Origin: an uncultured Clostridia bacterium
GTDB taxonomy: Bacteria > Bacillota > Clostridia > TANB77 > CAG-508
Length of the DNA stretch: 28,864 nt
NCBI GenBank assembly: GCA_934177795.1
Contig: CAKPPS010000017.1
Span: forward strand, 1 to 28,864
Direction of reading: 5' to 3'
The notes beneath the pieces were generated by a model. It was not told where the DNA came from, searched no databases, and saw nothing but the letters and a program-made list of their open reading frames with translations. Numbering within the stretch: the first letter of the stretch is position 1; each line of letters opens with the position of its first letter. Positions 6,569 to 14,713 of this stretch are shown here, in pieces. The position numbers and the translations under genes were made by a program.

Positions 6569-6892
6569 ATGGAATTTAATGAATATAATGAAATAAAAAA
6601 TAAAGTATATTCGCCAAAAGAGGTATTAGCACATTTTTTAATTGCATCAAAGGAAGTAATTGGAGAAAGTGAAAAAAATTTAATTGATAAATTGACAAGT
6701 GTGTTCATAAAAAACATTAAAAACAAGGATGTTTTAGAAAATGTAAATATAAAATCATTGGAAAAAATAAAAAATTATTGGGGGTTATCAATTGGACAAG
6801 CAATTGCTTATGGCTATATCGTTTTTAGCAATTTGAATTTTGAAAATAAAAGTTTAACGGAAGATGAAATTACAAATATACTCTCCAGATAA
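6569..6892 (+). CDS. Hypothetical helical protein
   Basis: A 107-residue soluble protein with a helical charge pattern; no membrane helix or signal peptide. ATG follows GAAAGGA directly downstream of the toxin terminator. Features are SPKEVLAHFLIASKEVIGES near residues 15-34 and a Gly/Tyr-containing segment WGLSIGQAIAYGYIVFSN in the second half. I do not recognise a family. It stands between the toxin pair and the recombinase module and may belong to either. Confidence 0.65.
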   Translation: MEFNEYNEIKNKVYSPKEVLAHFLIASKEVIGESEKNLIDKLTSVFIKNIKNKDVLENVNIKSLEKIKNYWGLSIGQAIAYGYIVFSNLNFENKSLTEDEITNILSR

Positions 6893-6986
6893 TGCAGTCG
6901 AGTTTGTAGAAAGAAAGGAAAAATAGTTAGCATAAATTATTGGATTTCCTAATATTGTTTAAAAGAAAAACAGGAGGTGTATATTT

Positions 6987-7151
6987 ATGATACAAAAAAA
7001 TGAAAGAGAAAAAATAGAAGTGTATGAGATAGATAATAAAAAATACACAGTAATATCAAAAAATGTGGATAATCCGAACAATGTAGAAAAATTGTATAAT
7101 GTTTTGTGCAAATTTGCATTATCAAAAATCAATACAAGTATGAAAAAATAA
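6987..7151 (+). CDS. Small protein preceding the recombinase genes
   Basis: A 54-residue protein behind a perfect AGGAGGTG ribosome site at 6973-6980. The sequence has a short strand-turn-strand start (KIEVYEIDNKKYTVISK) and a helical end (NVEKLYNVLCKFALSKIN). There is no recognised domain. A small ORF placed directly before large serine recombinases could be a directionality factor or accessory protein; this is inference from position only. Confidence 0.65.
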   Translation: MIQKNEREKIEVYEIDNKKYTVISKNVDNPNNVEKLYNVLCKFALSKINTSMKK

Positions 7152-7210
7152 AAATCACACATTAGAAATAAATATTATGAAAATATATAATTGAATTATC
7201 AAATATATAT

Positions 7211-7228
7211 ACCTCCGAATAAAGAGGT
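7211..7228 (+). promoter_or_regulatory. Hairpin that can mask the recombinase ribosome site
   Basis: ACCTC (7211-7215) is complementary to GAGGT (7224-7228), and the GAGGT is the Shine-Dalgarno of the recombinase gene starting at 7236. Folding would hide the ribosome site. The stem is only 5 bp, so the effect is uncertain. Confidence 0.4.
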
Positions 7229-7235
7229 GTTGAAA

Positions 7236-8802
7236 ATGAACAAAAAATATAGCGTTGCAGCATATTTGAGATTATCACAGGAAGATGGTGATAAAGATGT
7301 AAGTGATAGTATAATTAGTCAAAAAAACATTATAAATAAAAAGGTAGAAGAATTAGGAGAAGATTTTTATATAGTTGATTATTATATAGATGATGGATAT
7401 ACAGGACTTAATACAGACAGACCATCTTTTCAAAGAATGATAGAAGATTTAAACAATGGAATAGTAAATACAGTTATTACAAAAGATTTATCAAGGCTTT
7501 CGAGAAACAGTTATGAGGCAAATTATTTAATAGAATTATATTTTCTTGAAAGAAATATAAGATATATATCTGTTTTAGACAATGTGGATACAGGAGAAAA
7601 AAACTCAAATAATGATATGATCCAATTTAAAACTTTAATAAATGACTGGTATAGTAAAGATATTTCAAGAAAAATAAAATCTAGTGTTTGGGCTAGAAAA
7701 GAGAAAGGAATGTTTTTAGGCTCAATAGCACCTTATGGATATAAAAAAAGTAAAGAGGACAAACATAAATTAGTCATAAAAGAAAATGAGGCTAGAATTG
7801 TAAGAAGAATTTTTGAAGAATGCCATAGTGGAAAATCAATAAAGAAAATCGCAGAGGGGTTAGAAAATGACAAGGTTTCTAGTCCTACAAATCGGAAAAT
7901 ATAATGGCGAAGAAAGATATTGTTGGAGAGAAGAAACTATAAGAAGAATGCTAAAAAATAAGGTTTATCTGGGACATTTGGAATACGGCAAAAGAATAAA
8001 TTTAAGTTATAAGTCTAAAAAAGTAAAATACATACCTCCAGATGAATGGAAAATTGTCTATAATACGCATGAGCCAATAATATCAGAAGAATTATTTTAT
8101 GAAGTTCAAGTAATGCGTTCAATAAATAAAAATATAAAAAGAAAAAAACACGAGTGGGAACTAAATGGAATTGTAAAATGTAAAGAATGTGGTGCTAAAA
8201 TGACTTTAAAAGTAGAATACAAAAGAGATAATCCAGATGTAATAAAATCTAAAAAGATATGTTGTTTAAACGGCTTGAAAAGGTATAAGGGAAAAGAATG
8301 TATAAAAGGTAGTAGAGGATTTGATGAAGAAACTTTTAATACTATTGTTTACAAAAATATGAAAACAATAGTAAAAAAATTAATAAATGAAGAAAAAATA
8401 AAAGAACTAATTTGTAAACAAAATTATGAAAGTGCTTATAAAAATTATGATAATAATATGGAAATACTTTTGAAAGAATTAAAGAAAACAGAAGAAGATA
8501 TTAGAGAATTATATATAGACTATAAAAATGAATTGCTTGATCAAGAAGACTATAAAAAATTCCAACAAGAAAAAACAATACAAAGGAATAGAGTAAAAGA
8601 GGAAATAAAATTATTAGAACAAGAAAAAAAGACAAAACCTGTTTTAAGTGAAAAGAAACTAAATGAGATAGTCCAAGAATTGTTAAATATGAAAGGAATA
8701 AAAAAAGATATTATAACAGAAATTGTTCACGATATACAAATAGACAATGAAAATAATGTTTATATAAACTATAAATATAATATCTTTGAGGAGTTGTTAT
8801 AA
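7236..8802 (+). CDS. Large serine recombinase 1, read through a +1 frame change at CGG
   Basis: Site-specific recombinase of the resolvase/invertase superfamily, large serine type, probably catalysing integration or excision of this element. N-terminal catalytic domain: YLRLSQED with nucleophile Ser14, then DDGYTGLNTDRPSFQRMI and ITKDLSRLSRNS, which carry the conserved arginines. A recombinase domain follows (GSIAPYGYKKSK; CWREETIRRMLKNKVYLG), then a zinc ribbon with CKECGAKM and later cysteines, and a coiled coil. Start ATG 7236 has AGAGGTG. The frame is broken at AAT CGG AAA (CGG 7893-7895): reading on gives R-K-I-stop, whereas skipping the C and reading GGA gives SPTNGKYNGEERYCWREE and then an intact C-terminal part, 521 residues in total. 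It overlaps the ribosome site of recombinase 2. It is either a functional frameshift gene or a once-mutated copy. Confidence 0.85.
7893..7896 (+). other. +1 frame-change site CGGA in recombinase 1
   Basis: In-frame CGG after AAT. Continuing at GGA (Gly) joins the two halves; without it the stop is 7902-7904. Confidence 0.7.
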
Positions 8803-8803
8803 A

Positions 8804-10312
8804 ATGAAAGATTATAGAGCAGGAATATATTTGAGATTATCAAGAGAACATCCAGAAGAAAATAATAGCATTGAGGCACAAAGGGAAATTACAACTAATT
8901 ATGCAATAAAAAACGGATATAAAATAATTGAAGAATACGAAGATAATGGTTATTCTGGAATATTAGATTCAAGACCAGGACTAAATAGAATGATGCTTGA
9001 TATATCAAGAGGATATATCAATATGGTTATAGTAAAAGATATTAGTCGTTTAACTCGTGATAAAAATAAAACAGGATGGTACACAGAAAAATTTTTCCCA
9101 GATAATGATGTAAGATTTATTTCAGTTACAGAATTTTTAGACAGTGGAGAAAGGTATGAAATAGATGATACAATAATGTTACGAGGAATAGCAAATCAAT
9201 ATTACATTGCAGATATATCAAAAAAAGTAAGAGCAAATAAAAAGGCAATGAGGGATAATGGACAATATGTTGAACATTATACGCCTTATGGATACAAGAA
9301 GAAAAAAGAGGATAAGCATCAAATTGAAATAGATGAAGATGTGGCAGAAAACATAAAAATGATATTTGATATGTATATACAAGGAAAAACAGGCTCACAA
9401 ATTGCAAACTTTTTAAATGATAAAAAAATAAAAAATCCTAGTAGATATATGAAAATGAAAAATGCAAGTAAAAAATGGAGTCCAGAAACTATAAATACAA
9501 TTTTATCAAATCCGTTTTATTGTGGTAATACGGTAACAAACAAGTATATAACAAACTATATGAAAAAAACTTGTAAAAAAAATAAAGATAGAAAATCTTG
9601 GATTATAAAAGAAAATACACACGAGGCAATAATTAGTAAAGAACAATATAATAGAGTACAGGAAATAAAAGACAATAAACATAAAGAGAAAGGCACAACA
9701 TATCAGTTTTTGTTAAAGGATCTACTTTATTGTGGACATTGTAAATCAAAGTATCAATATAAATTATTTAAATCTAAAGATAGAAAAAAATATTTATATG
9801 AGAGTGCAGGTTTTAAATGTGGCGTGGTATATAAAAGACCAGAAAGGTGTAAAAATAAAACATTTATAAATGAAAAACATATAAATGAAATAGTAATTGC
9901 AGAAGTCCAAAAGAGATTAAGTTTTATTGAAATAAATCAAACAACTAATAAAGTAATTGATTATTATAAACAGAATAGTGAAGAATACAAAAAAATTAAA
10001 AATCTAAAGAATGAAATTGAAAAATTAGAACGAAGAAAAAGCATTTTATATAATAAAAAATGTGATAAAACTATAACTATTGAAGAATTTAAAAAACAAT
10101 ATGAAAAAATAAAGTCAGATATAAATTCTATAAAATCAAAAATAGAAAAATTTGAAGAAAATCACAATAGTAATATAAATGAAGAAAGAATTAAAGGAAT
10201 AATAGAAGACTATAAAAATGGAAAAGAATTTACTAACGAATTTTTAAAAGAAATTATAAAGAGGATAGAAGTTTATTCTGATTTAAGAGTTGAAGTTATT
10301 TTTAATCTTTAA
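8804..10312 (+). CDS. Large serine recombinase 2
   Basis: A 502-residue large serine recombinase, uninterrupted. Catalytic domain: YLRLSREH with nucleophile Ser13, EDNGYSGILDSRPGLNRMM and VKDISRLTRDKNKTG. The middle recombinase domain has HYTPYGYKKKKEDKH and SPETINTILSNPFYCG. The zinc ribbon has CGHCKSKY and a later C...C pair (FKCGVVYKRPERC), then a coiled coil rich in Lys/Glu near residues 395-455. ATG 8804 is one base after the stop of recombinase 1, and GAGGAG (8788-8793) lies within that gene, so the two are translated together. The paired arrangement suggests both are needed, or that one integrates and the other excises; which is which cannot be told from sequence. It is the last element gene before the attachment site. 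Confidence 0.92.
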   Translation: MKDYRAGIYLRLSREHPEENNSIEAQREITTNYAIKNGYKIIEEYEDNGYSGILDSRPGLNRMMLDISRGYINMVIVKDISRLTRDKNKTGWYTEKFFPDNDVRFISVTEFLDSGERYEIDDTIMLRGIANQYYIADISKKVRANKKAMRDNGQYVEHYTPYGYKKKKEDKHQIEIDEDVAENIKMIFDMYIQGKTGSQIANFLNDKKIKNPSRYMKMKNASKKWSPETINTILSNPFYCGNTVTNKYITNYMKKTCKKNKDRKSWIIKENTHEAIISKEQYNRVQEIKDNKHKEKGTTYQFLLKDLLYCGHCKSKYQYKLFKSKDRKKYLYESAGFKCGVVYKRPERCKNKTFINEKHINEIVIAEVQKRLSFIEINQTTNKVIDYYKQNSEEYKKIKNLKNEIEKLERRKSILYNKKCDKTITIEEFKKQYEKIKSDINSIKSKIEKFEENHNSNINEERIKGIIEDYKNGKEFTNEFLKEIIKRIEVYSDLRVEVIFNL

Positions 10313-10339
10313 AATGTTGAAATTTAGCAGTTTTGTTAA

Positions 10340-10410
10340 ATTATTTTTATAAATATTTGACTGCAATAAACGGCGCATAACACAAGGAGGAGGTGTAGCG
10401 GCACCTGTTG
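10340..10410. other. Probable right attachment junction (attR)
   Basis: Between the stop of recombinase 2 and the first clearly PBP-like codons (QGGGVAAP from 10383). The chromosomal side contains an imperfect dyad, AGGTG (10390-10394) and CACCT (10401-10405). Large serine recombinases cut at a dinucleotide core, usually GA, GG or similar; the AAGGAGGAGG tract at 10384-10393 offers several. The exact crossover needs the left end or an empty site. Confidence 0.5.
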
Positions 10411-10673
10411 GTGGACAGATATTTAGTGAAATTTTACCATATTTAGAAGTAAGCCAAGTAAAAGATGAAACAATAGAAGAGGCAGAAGAAATAACTGTGC
10501 CTGATATTATAGGAAAAACAGGAGAAGAAGCAGAAAAAATAATGAAAGAAAATGAATTAGAATTAGTAATAAATTCAGATACAGATGTAAACTTAAAAGA
10601 ATTTATAATTACAGAGCAAATTCCGCAAAGTGGAATAAAAATAAATAAAGGAAACAAAGTTTATGCTAAATAA
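10383..10673 (+). pseudogene. spoVD: 3' remnant of a PASTA-containing penicillin-binding protein (SpoVD/PBP2 type)
   Basis: The frame reads QGGGVAAPVGGQIFSE then LPYLEV, the end of a class B PBP transpeptidase domain, and then one PASTA domain (ITVPDIIGKTGEEAEKIMKE through IPQSGIKINKGNKVYAK), stop at 10671. There is no start codon or ribosome site, and an in-frame stop lies at 10350 in element DNA, so the first several hundred codons are missing. Presumably they lie to the left of the element. A single PASTA domain and the position just upstream of murE fit SpoVD, the sporulation cross-linking enzyme, or the combined division PBP of clostridia. The fragment shows no decay in frame, so the insertion is recent or the gene is restored by excision. 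The symbol is tentative. Confidence 0.8.
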
Positions 10674-10761
10674 GAACAATTTGAATATAACTAATAAATT
10701 TTATATTAGTGTAAATCATAAAATTAAATTAGATTTGACAATAAAAAAGTAGAAAAAAGTC

Positions 10762-10790
10762 TATACAAAACAATATTTTAGATATATAAT
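10762..10790 (+). promoter_or_regulatory. Probable promoter of the murE operon
   Basis: TATACA (10762-10767), a 17-base spacer and perfect TATAAT (10785-10790), 65 bases before murE. A consensus TTGACA at 10735-10740 lies further up but is too far from a -10. A promoter here would keep murE-mraY-ftsW transcribed despite the upstream insertion. Confidence 0.5.
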
Positions 10791-10854
10791 GATAACGATT
10801 AAAAACAATAATTTGGATTTAATTAATTATTAGTAATCGAAAGGATTGAAAAAA

Positions 10855-12357
10855 ATGGAGTTAAAAAGTTTATTAGTAGGGTTAGAAAACCTAAAAGCAA
10901 AAGGAAATTTAGATATTGAAATTTCAGGAATTGATAGTGATTCAAGAAATATTAAAAAAGGAAGTTTATTTGTAGCGATAAAAGGATTTGCTACAGATGG
11001 ACATCAATATGTGGAAAAAGCTATTGAAAATGGAGCTGTAGCTGTTATGGTTCAAGAAGGATGTGATTTAAAATCAATACATATTCCAGAAGATGTAACA
11101 GTAATAATGGCAAAAGATACAAGAGAAGGATTGGCTATAGTATCAGATAATTTTTATGAGCACCCTTCAAGGAAATTTAAACTTATAGGAGTAACAGGAA
11201 CAAAAGGTAAAACAACAACAACTTTTATGATAAAAGAAATCTTAGAAAAAGCAGGAAAAAAAGTTGGACTAATAGGGACAATTGCTACATATATTAATGG
11301 TAAGAAAATAAAAGATAGTGATAGAACAACACCAGAAAGTTTAGAGTTACAACAAACTTTTGCAGAGATGGTAAAACAAGGAGTAGAAGTAGTAGTAATG
11401 GAAGTATCATCTCAAAGTTTGAAGTTAAATAGAGTAGAAAAATGTGATTTTGATATAGTGTTATTTACAAATTTTTCAGAAGACCATATAAGTCCAAAAG
11501 AGCATCCAGATATGCAGGACTATTTTGAATCTAAGTTAAAATTATTTAAAATGTGCAAAACTGGAATAGTAAATGTAGATGATTTGCATGGAGCTAAAAT
11601 ACCAAGAATGTTTCCAGATAGTGATATAACAACTTATGGAATTGATAATTATGCTAAAGTATTAGCGAAAGATATAACAATAACAAATTCTTATGTTGAT
11701 TTTAGAGTAAAAATAAAAGATAGAAATGAAAGAGTAAAAACAGGAATACCTGGAAGATTTAGTGTATATAATTCATTAGCAGCAATTTGTGTAGCTCAGA
11801 AATTTGGAGTTGATCCAGAAAAAGTAAAAGAAGCGTTAACAGAAGTAAGAGTACCAGGAAGATCAGAACTAGTTGATAATAAAAGAGAAATACCAATAAT
11901 GATAGATTATGCACATTCACCAGAAAGTTTAGAAAACATATTACAAGCGACAAAAAGTTATACTAGAGGAAAAGTAATTTCAGTATTTGGTTGTGGTGGA
12001 GATAGAGATTCAGGTAAGAGACCAATAATGGGAGAAATATCTGGAAGAATAGCTGATTTTACAATTATTACATCAGATAACCCAAGAACAGAAAATCCAG
12101 AAGAAATAGTAAAACAAATAGAAGAAGGAATGAAAAAAACAAATGGCAAATATTGTACTATTGTAGATAGAGTAGAAGCAATAAAAGAAGCAATAAAAAT
12201 GGCTACTAAGAGAGATATAATCATTCTAGCAGGAAAAGGACATGAGCCATATCAAGAAATTAATGGAAAAAAATATCCATTTGACGAAAGAATAATTGTT
12301 AGAGATATAATAGAAGAATTAGAACAAAAAGAAAAAAAGAAAAATAGTAAGAACTAA
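10855..12357 (+). CDS. murE: UDP-MurNAc-tripeptide synthetase (meso-DAP adding)
   Basis: A 500-residue cytoplasmic Mur ligase that adds the third amino acid to UDP-MurNAc-L-Ala-D-Glu using ATP. The N-terminal UDP-binding domain has SGIDSDSRNIKKGSLFVAIKG. The ATP loop is GVTGTKGKTTTTF near residue 115, with TTPESLELQ and EVSSQSLKLNRV (the carbamylated-lysine region differs by family) after it. The C-terminal domain has MIDYAHSPESL, FGCGGDRDSGKRP and DNPRTENPEEI near residue 407. DNPR is the motif that selects meso-diaminopimelate over lysine. Start ATG 10855 has AAAGGA at a suitable distance; TTG 10846 is too close to that site. mraY follows after 17 bases. Confidence 0.96.
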   Translation: MELKSLLVGLENLKAKGNLDIEISGIDSDSRNIKKGSLFVAIKGFATDGHQYVEKAIENGAVAVMVQEGCDLKSIHIPEDVTVIMAKDTREGLAIVSDNFYEHPSRKFKLIGVTGTKGKTTTTFMIKEILEKAGKKVGLIGTIATYINGKKIKDSDRTTPESLELQQTFAEMVKQGVEVVVMEVSSQSLKLNRVEKCDFDIVLFTNFSEDHISPKEHPDMQDYFESKLKLFKMCKTGIVNVDDLHGAKIPRMFPDSDITTYGIDNYAKVLAKDITITNSYVDFRVKIKDRNERVKTGIPGRFSVYNSLAAICVAQKFGVDPEKVKEALTEVRVPGRSELVDNKREIPIMIDYAHSPESLENILQATKSYTRGKVISVFGCGGDRDSGKRPIMGEISGRIADFTIITSDNPRTENPEEIVKQIEEGMKKTNGKYCTIVDRVEAIKEAIKMATKRDIIILAGKGHEPYQEINGKKYPFDERIIVRDIIEELEQKEKKKNSKN

Positions 12358-12374
12358 AGAAAGGTTGGATAAAA

Positions 12375-13355
12375 TTGATATTCGAAGCAAAAGTATTAAT
12401 TATTTCATTTGTAGTATCTATTATTTTGGGATTTATAATTATACCTATACTAAAAAAAATGAAAATAGGTCAAATAGAAAGAAATGATGGTCCACAATCC
12501 CATTTAAAAAAACAAGGAACACCAACAATGGGAGGAATAATCATTATATTAACAATGATTATGGTGGTAACAGGTACATATTTATATTTGGTTTTAAATA
12601 ATCAAGTAGAATTAGCACATAAAATATTGCCGATATTGTTATTAACAATAGGATTTGGATTAATAGGATTTATAGATGATTTTAAAAAATTAGTTTTAAA
12701 GAACACTAAAGGTTTGAAACCTAGTTATAAAATGATAGGCTTACTTATTATTTCAGTAGCTTATGTAATATATTTAGTTTATGGATTAAAATTAGAAACT
12801 GATACTTATATACCAATATGGAAAAACTATATACACATACCAGTATATATATATATTCCGTTTGCAATATTGGTTATATTAGGAGCAACAAATGCTGTAA
12901 ATTTAACAGATGGAATAGATGGATTAGCATCAAGTATATGTGTAATTATAATTACCACATTAGCAATTATTGGTATCTTGCTAAAAGTATATGAGGTATC
13001 AATATTTGCAAGTATCGTAATTGGAAGTATATTAGGATTTTTAATGTTTAATTTACATCCTGCAAAAGTATTTATGGGAGATACAGGTTCATTATTATTA
13101 GGTGGGGTTATTTCAGGATTGGCCTTATATCTAAAAATGCCATTATTATTATTAGTTATTGCATTGGTTCCTGTATTAGAAACAATATCAGTAATAATTC
13201 AAGTTGTGTATTTTAAGAAAACAGGAGATAGATTTTTTAAGATGACACCATTACATCATCATTTTGAATTATCTGGCTGGAAAGAAAACAAAATAGTGAC
13301 AGTATTTAGTATTTTTACATTATTATTATGCATAATTGGACTAAAGATAATATAA
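12375..13355 (+). CDS. mraY: Phospho-MurNAc-pentapeptide transferase
   Basis: A 326-residue integral membrane enzyme that transfers phospho-MurNAc-pentapeptide to undecaprenyl phosphate, forming lipid I. About ten hydrophobic helices. Family motifs: PTMGGII near residue 51, FIDDFKKLV near 100 (catalytic Asp pair), NLTDGIDGLA near 177, FMGDTGSLLLGG near 233 and MTPLHHHFELSGW near 292 (His motif). It starts with TTG at 12375 behind AAAGG; no in-frame ATG is better placed. It lies between murE and ftsW, the standard dcw order. Confidence 0.96.
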   Translation: MIFEAKVLIISFVVSIILGFIIIPILKKMKIGQIERNDGPQSHLKKQGTPTMGGIIIILTMIMVVTGTYLYLVLNNQVELAHKILPILLLTIGFGLIGFIDDFKKLVLKNTKGLKPSYKMIGLLIISVAYVIYLVYGLKLETDTYIPIWKNYIHIPVYIYIPFAILVILGATNAVNLTDGIDGLASSICVIIITTLAIIGILLKVYEVSIFASIVIGSILGFLMFNLHPAKVFMGDTGSLLLGGVISGLALYLKMPLLLLVIALVPVLETISVIIQVVYFKKTGDRFFKMTPLHHHFELSGWKENKIVTVFSIFTLLLCIIGLKII

Positions 13356-13387
13356 GTTACAAGACTTAGAAAGGAATGAGTTTTAAA

Positions 13388-14521
13388 ATGGCTAAAAAGA
13401 AGAAAAAAACTTTTTCAAGCTTTTTAAAAAACCCAATAGATTTTACATTATTAATTACAATATTGCTGTTATTATCATTAGGGCTTATAATGGTACTTTC
13501 AGCAAGCTCACCATCAGCTTTATCAGAAAGTGGTAATAGTTATTCATATTTTTATAAACAGGCTATTTTTGCTGGTGCAGGTTTATTCATGATGTGGGTA
13601 ATATCAAATATAGACTATAGATTTTATCAAAAATATTATAAATTAGTGTATATTATAGCATTTATATCATTATTAGCAGTGCCTCTTATAGGAAGAGAAG
13701 TAAATGGGGCAAAAAGATGGATATATATAACAGACTCATTATCACTTCAACCATCAGAGGTAGTAAAATTATTAATGATAATATTTTATGCAACAATATT
13801 AGTAAAAGATAGAGATGAACTAGAAAAATATGGCAAAGGATTTATTAAGCATTTAGCAATATTAATTCCTATAATAGCATTATTACTAATTGAACCACAT
13901 TTTAGTGCATCAATGGTAATAATAGGTATAGTATCTATTATGATGATTGTAGCAGGAACAAAATTCTGGCATTTTCTAGCAACAGGTGCTGTATTAGGTG
14001 TACCAGGAATTATAGCTTTAATTGCATTAGAACCATATAGATTAAAAAGAGTAATAACATTTTTAGATCCATGGAAAGATTCTACAGGAAGTGGATGGCA
14101 AGTAATACAAAGTTTGTATGCTATAGGTTCAGGAGGTCTATTTGGAGTAGGCTTAGGAGAAAGTAAGCAAAAATATTTATATATTCCAGAACCACATAAT
14201 GATTTTATATTTTCAATATTAGGAGAAGAATTAGGATTTATTGGTTGTGCAATAGTAATTATACTATTTGGAATATTTATTTGGAGGGGAATATTAATAG
14301 CTATGAAATCACCAGACATGTTTGGAAGTTTAGTAGCTATTGGAATTACAACTCAAATAGCTATACAAGTAATAATAAACATAGCGGTAGTAACATCATC
14401 TATGCCTGCAACAGGAATGCCATTACCATTTTTTAGCTATGGAGGTTCATCATTGTTTATTTTACTTTGTGAAATGGGAATATTATTAAATATATCTAAG
14501 GCAACCAAAAATAAAGAATAA
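13388..14521 (+). CDS. ftsW: FtsW/SpoVE-type SEDS peptidoglycan polymerase
   Basis: A 377-residue polytopic membrane protein of the SEDS family, which polymerises lipid II with a partner class B PBP. After a lysine-rich cytoplasmic start come about ten helices. Conserved signatures are GAKRWI and SLQPSEVVKLL (near residue 120), the large loop with GSGWQVIQSLYAIGSGG and PEPHNDFIFSILGEELGF (near 270), and GMPLPFFSYGGSS near 345. ATG 13388 is preferred because AAAGGA abuts the earlier ATG 13376. Its natural partner PBP would be the gene interrupted by the element. FtsW (division) and SpoVE (sporulation) cannot be separated by sequence here. Confidence 0.92.
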   Translation: MAKKKKKTFSSFLKNPIDFTLLITILLLLSLGLIMVLSASSPSALSESGNSYSYFYKQAIFAGAGLFMMWVISNIDYRFYQKYYKLVYIIAFISLLAVPLIGREVNGAKRWIYITDSLSLQPSEVVKLLMIIFYATILVKDRDELEKYGKGFIKHLAILIPIIALLLIEPHFSASMVIIGIVSIMMIVAGTKFWHFLATGAVLGVPGIIALIALEPYRLKRVITFLDPWKDSTGSGWQVIQSLYAIGSGGLFGVGLGESKQKYLYIPEPHNDFIFSILGEELGFIGCAIVIILFGIFIWRGILIAMKSPDMFGSLVAIGITTQIAIQVIINIAVVTSSMPATGMPLPFFSYGGSSLFILLCEMGILLNISKATKNKE

Positions 14522-14533
14522 GTTGAAAGAATA

Positions 14534-14654
14534 AAATTGCATCTAAATTGTTGGTACAATTTACAGTTATGTTATTTATTATTATAATATTAAATTTTGA
14601 TATAACTAACACTCTATATAACTGTAAATTATAACAATTTATTAGATGCAATTT
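14534..14654. repeat. 121-bp imperfect palindrome between ftsW and murG
   Basis: Arms 14534-14570 and 14618-14654 are inverted copies with a few mismatches: outer AAATTGCATCT/AGATGCAATTT, then AAATTG/CAATTT, and inner AATTTACAGTTAT/ATAACTGTAAATT. They surround an AT-rich centre of about 47 bases. It contains no ORF. It could be a miniature inverted-repeat element or a long transcribed hairpin within the operon; there is no clear target duplication. Confidence 0.65.
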
Positions 14655-14683
14655 AAAATATTCAATATGGTAGGAAGGAGAGT

Positions 14684-14713
14684 ATGGAATTTTTCATACA
14701 AAAAAGAAAATGA
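14684..14713 (+). other. Nine-codon leader ORF coupled to murG
   Basis: ATG 14684 follows the strong GGAAGGAG site and encodes MEFFIQKRK; its TGA stop (14711-14713) overlaps the murG ATG (14710-14712) in an ATGA junction. murG has no ribosome site of its own, so ribosomes probably reach it through this short ORF. Confidence 0.55.

Larger units (their letters stand above)
1..10385. mobile_element. Right-hand part of an integrated element with tandem serine recombinases
   Basis: The left end lies outside the window. The right end is marked by two adjacent serine recombinase genes followed within about 70 bases by the truncated 3' part of a penicillin-binding protein gene, the usual arrangement when a large serine recombinase element integrates into a gene. 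The cargo (ECF sigma/PepSY set, receiver protein, Tn916-type sigma-region-4 regulator, MazF-like toxin, small unknown proteins, structured RNA) is typical accessory material, and chromosomal housekeeping genes start directly after it. No relaxase, coupling ATPase or replication gene is seen inside the window, so I cannot say whether it is conjugative, mobilisable or a transposon. The right boundary is estimated from where PBP-like codons begin; exact attachment-site bases need an empty-site comparison. Confidence 0.72.

Noticed and set aside
7867..8802. Recombinase 1 second half as a separate gene starting at ATG 7867
   Set aside because: No ribosome site, and the protein continues the first half's domain exactly across the CGG junction.
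10371..10373. In-frame CGG just upstream of the PBP remnant
   Set aside because: It lies in element-end DNA after a stop codon and before recognisable PBP codons, so it is not inside a gene.
13786..14319. Long minus-strand ORF inside ftsW
   Set aside because: Shadow of ftsW, with no ribosome site and no protein-like composition. ftsW motifs are intact on the plus strand.
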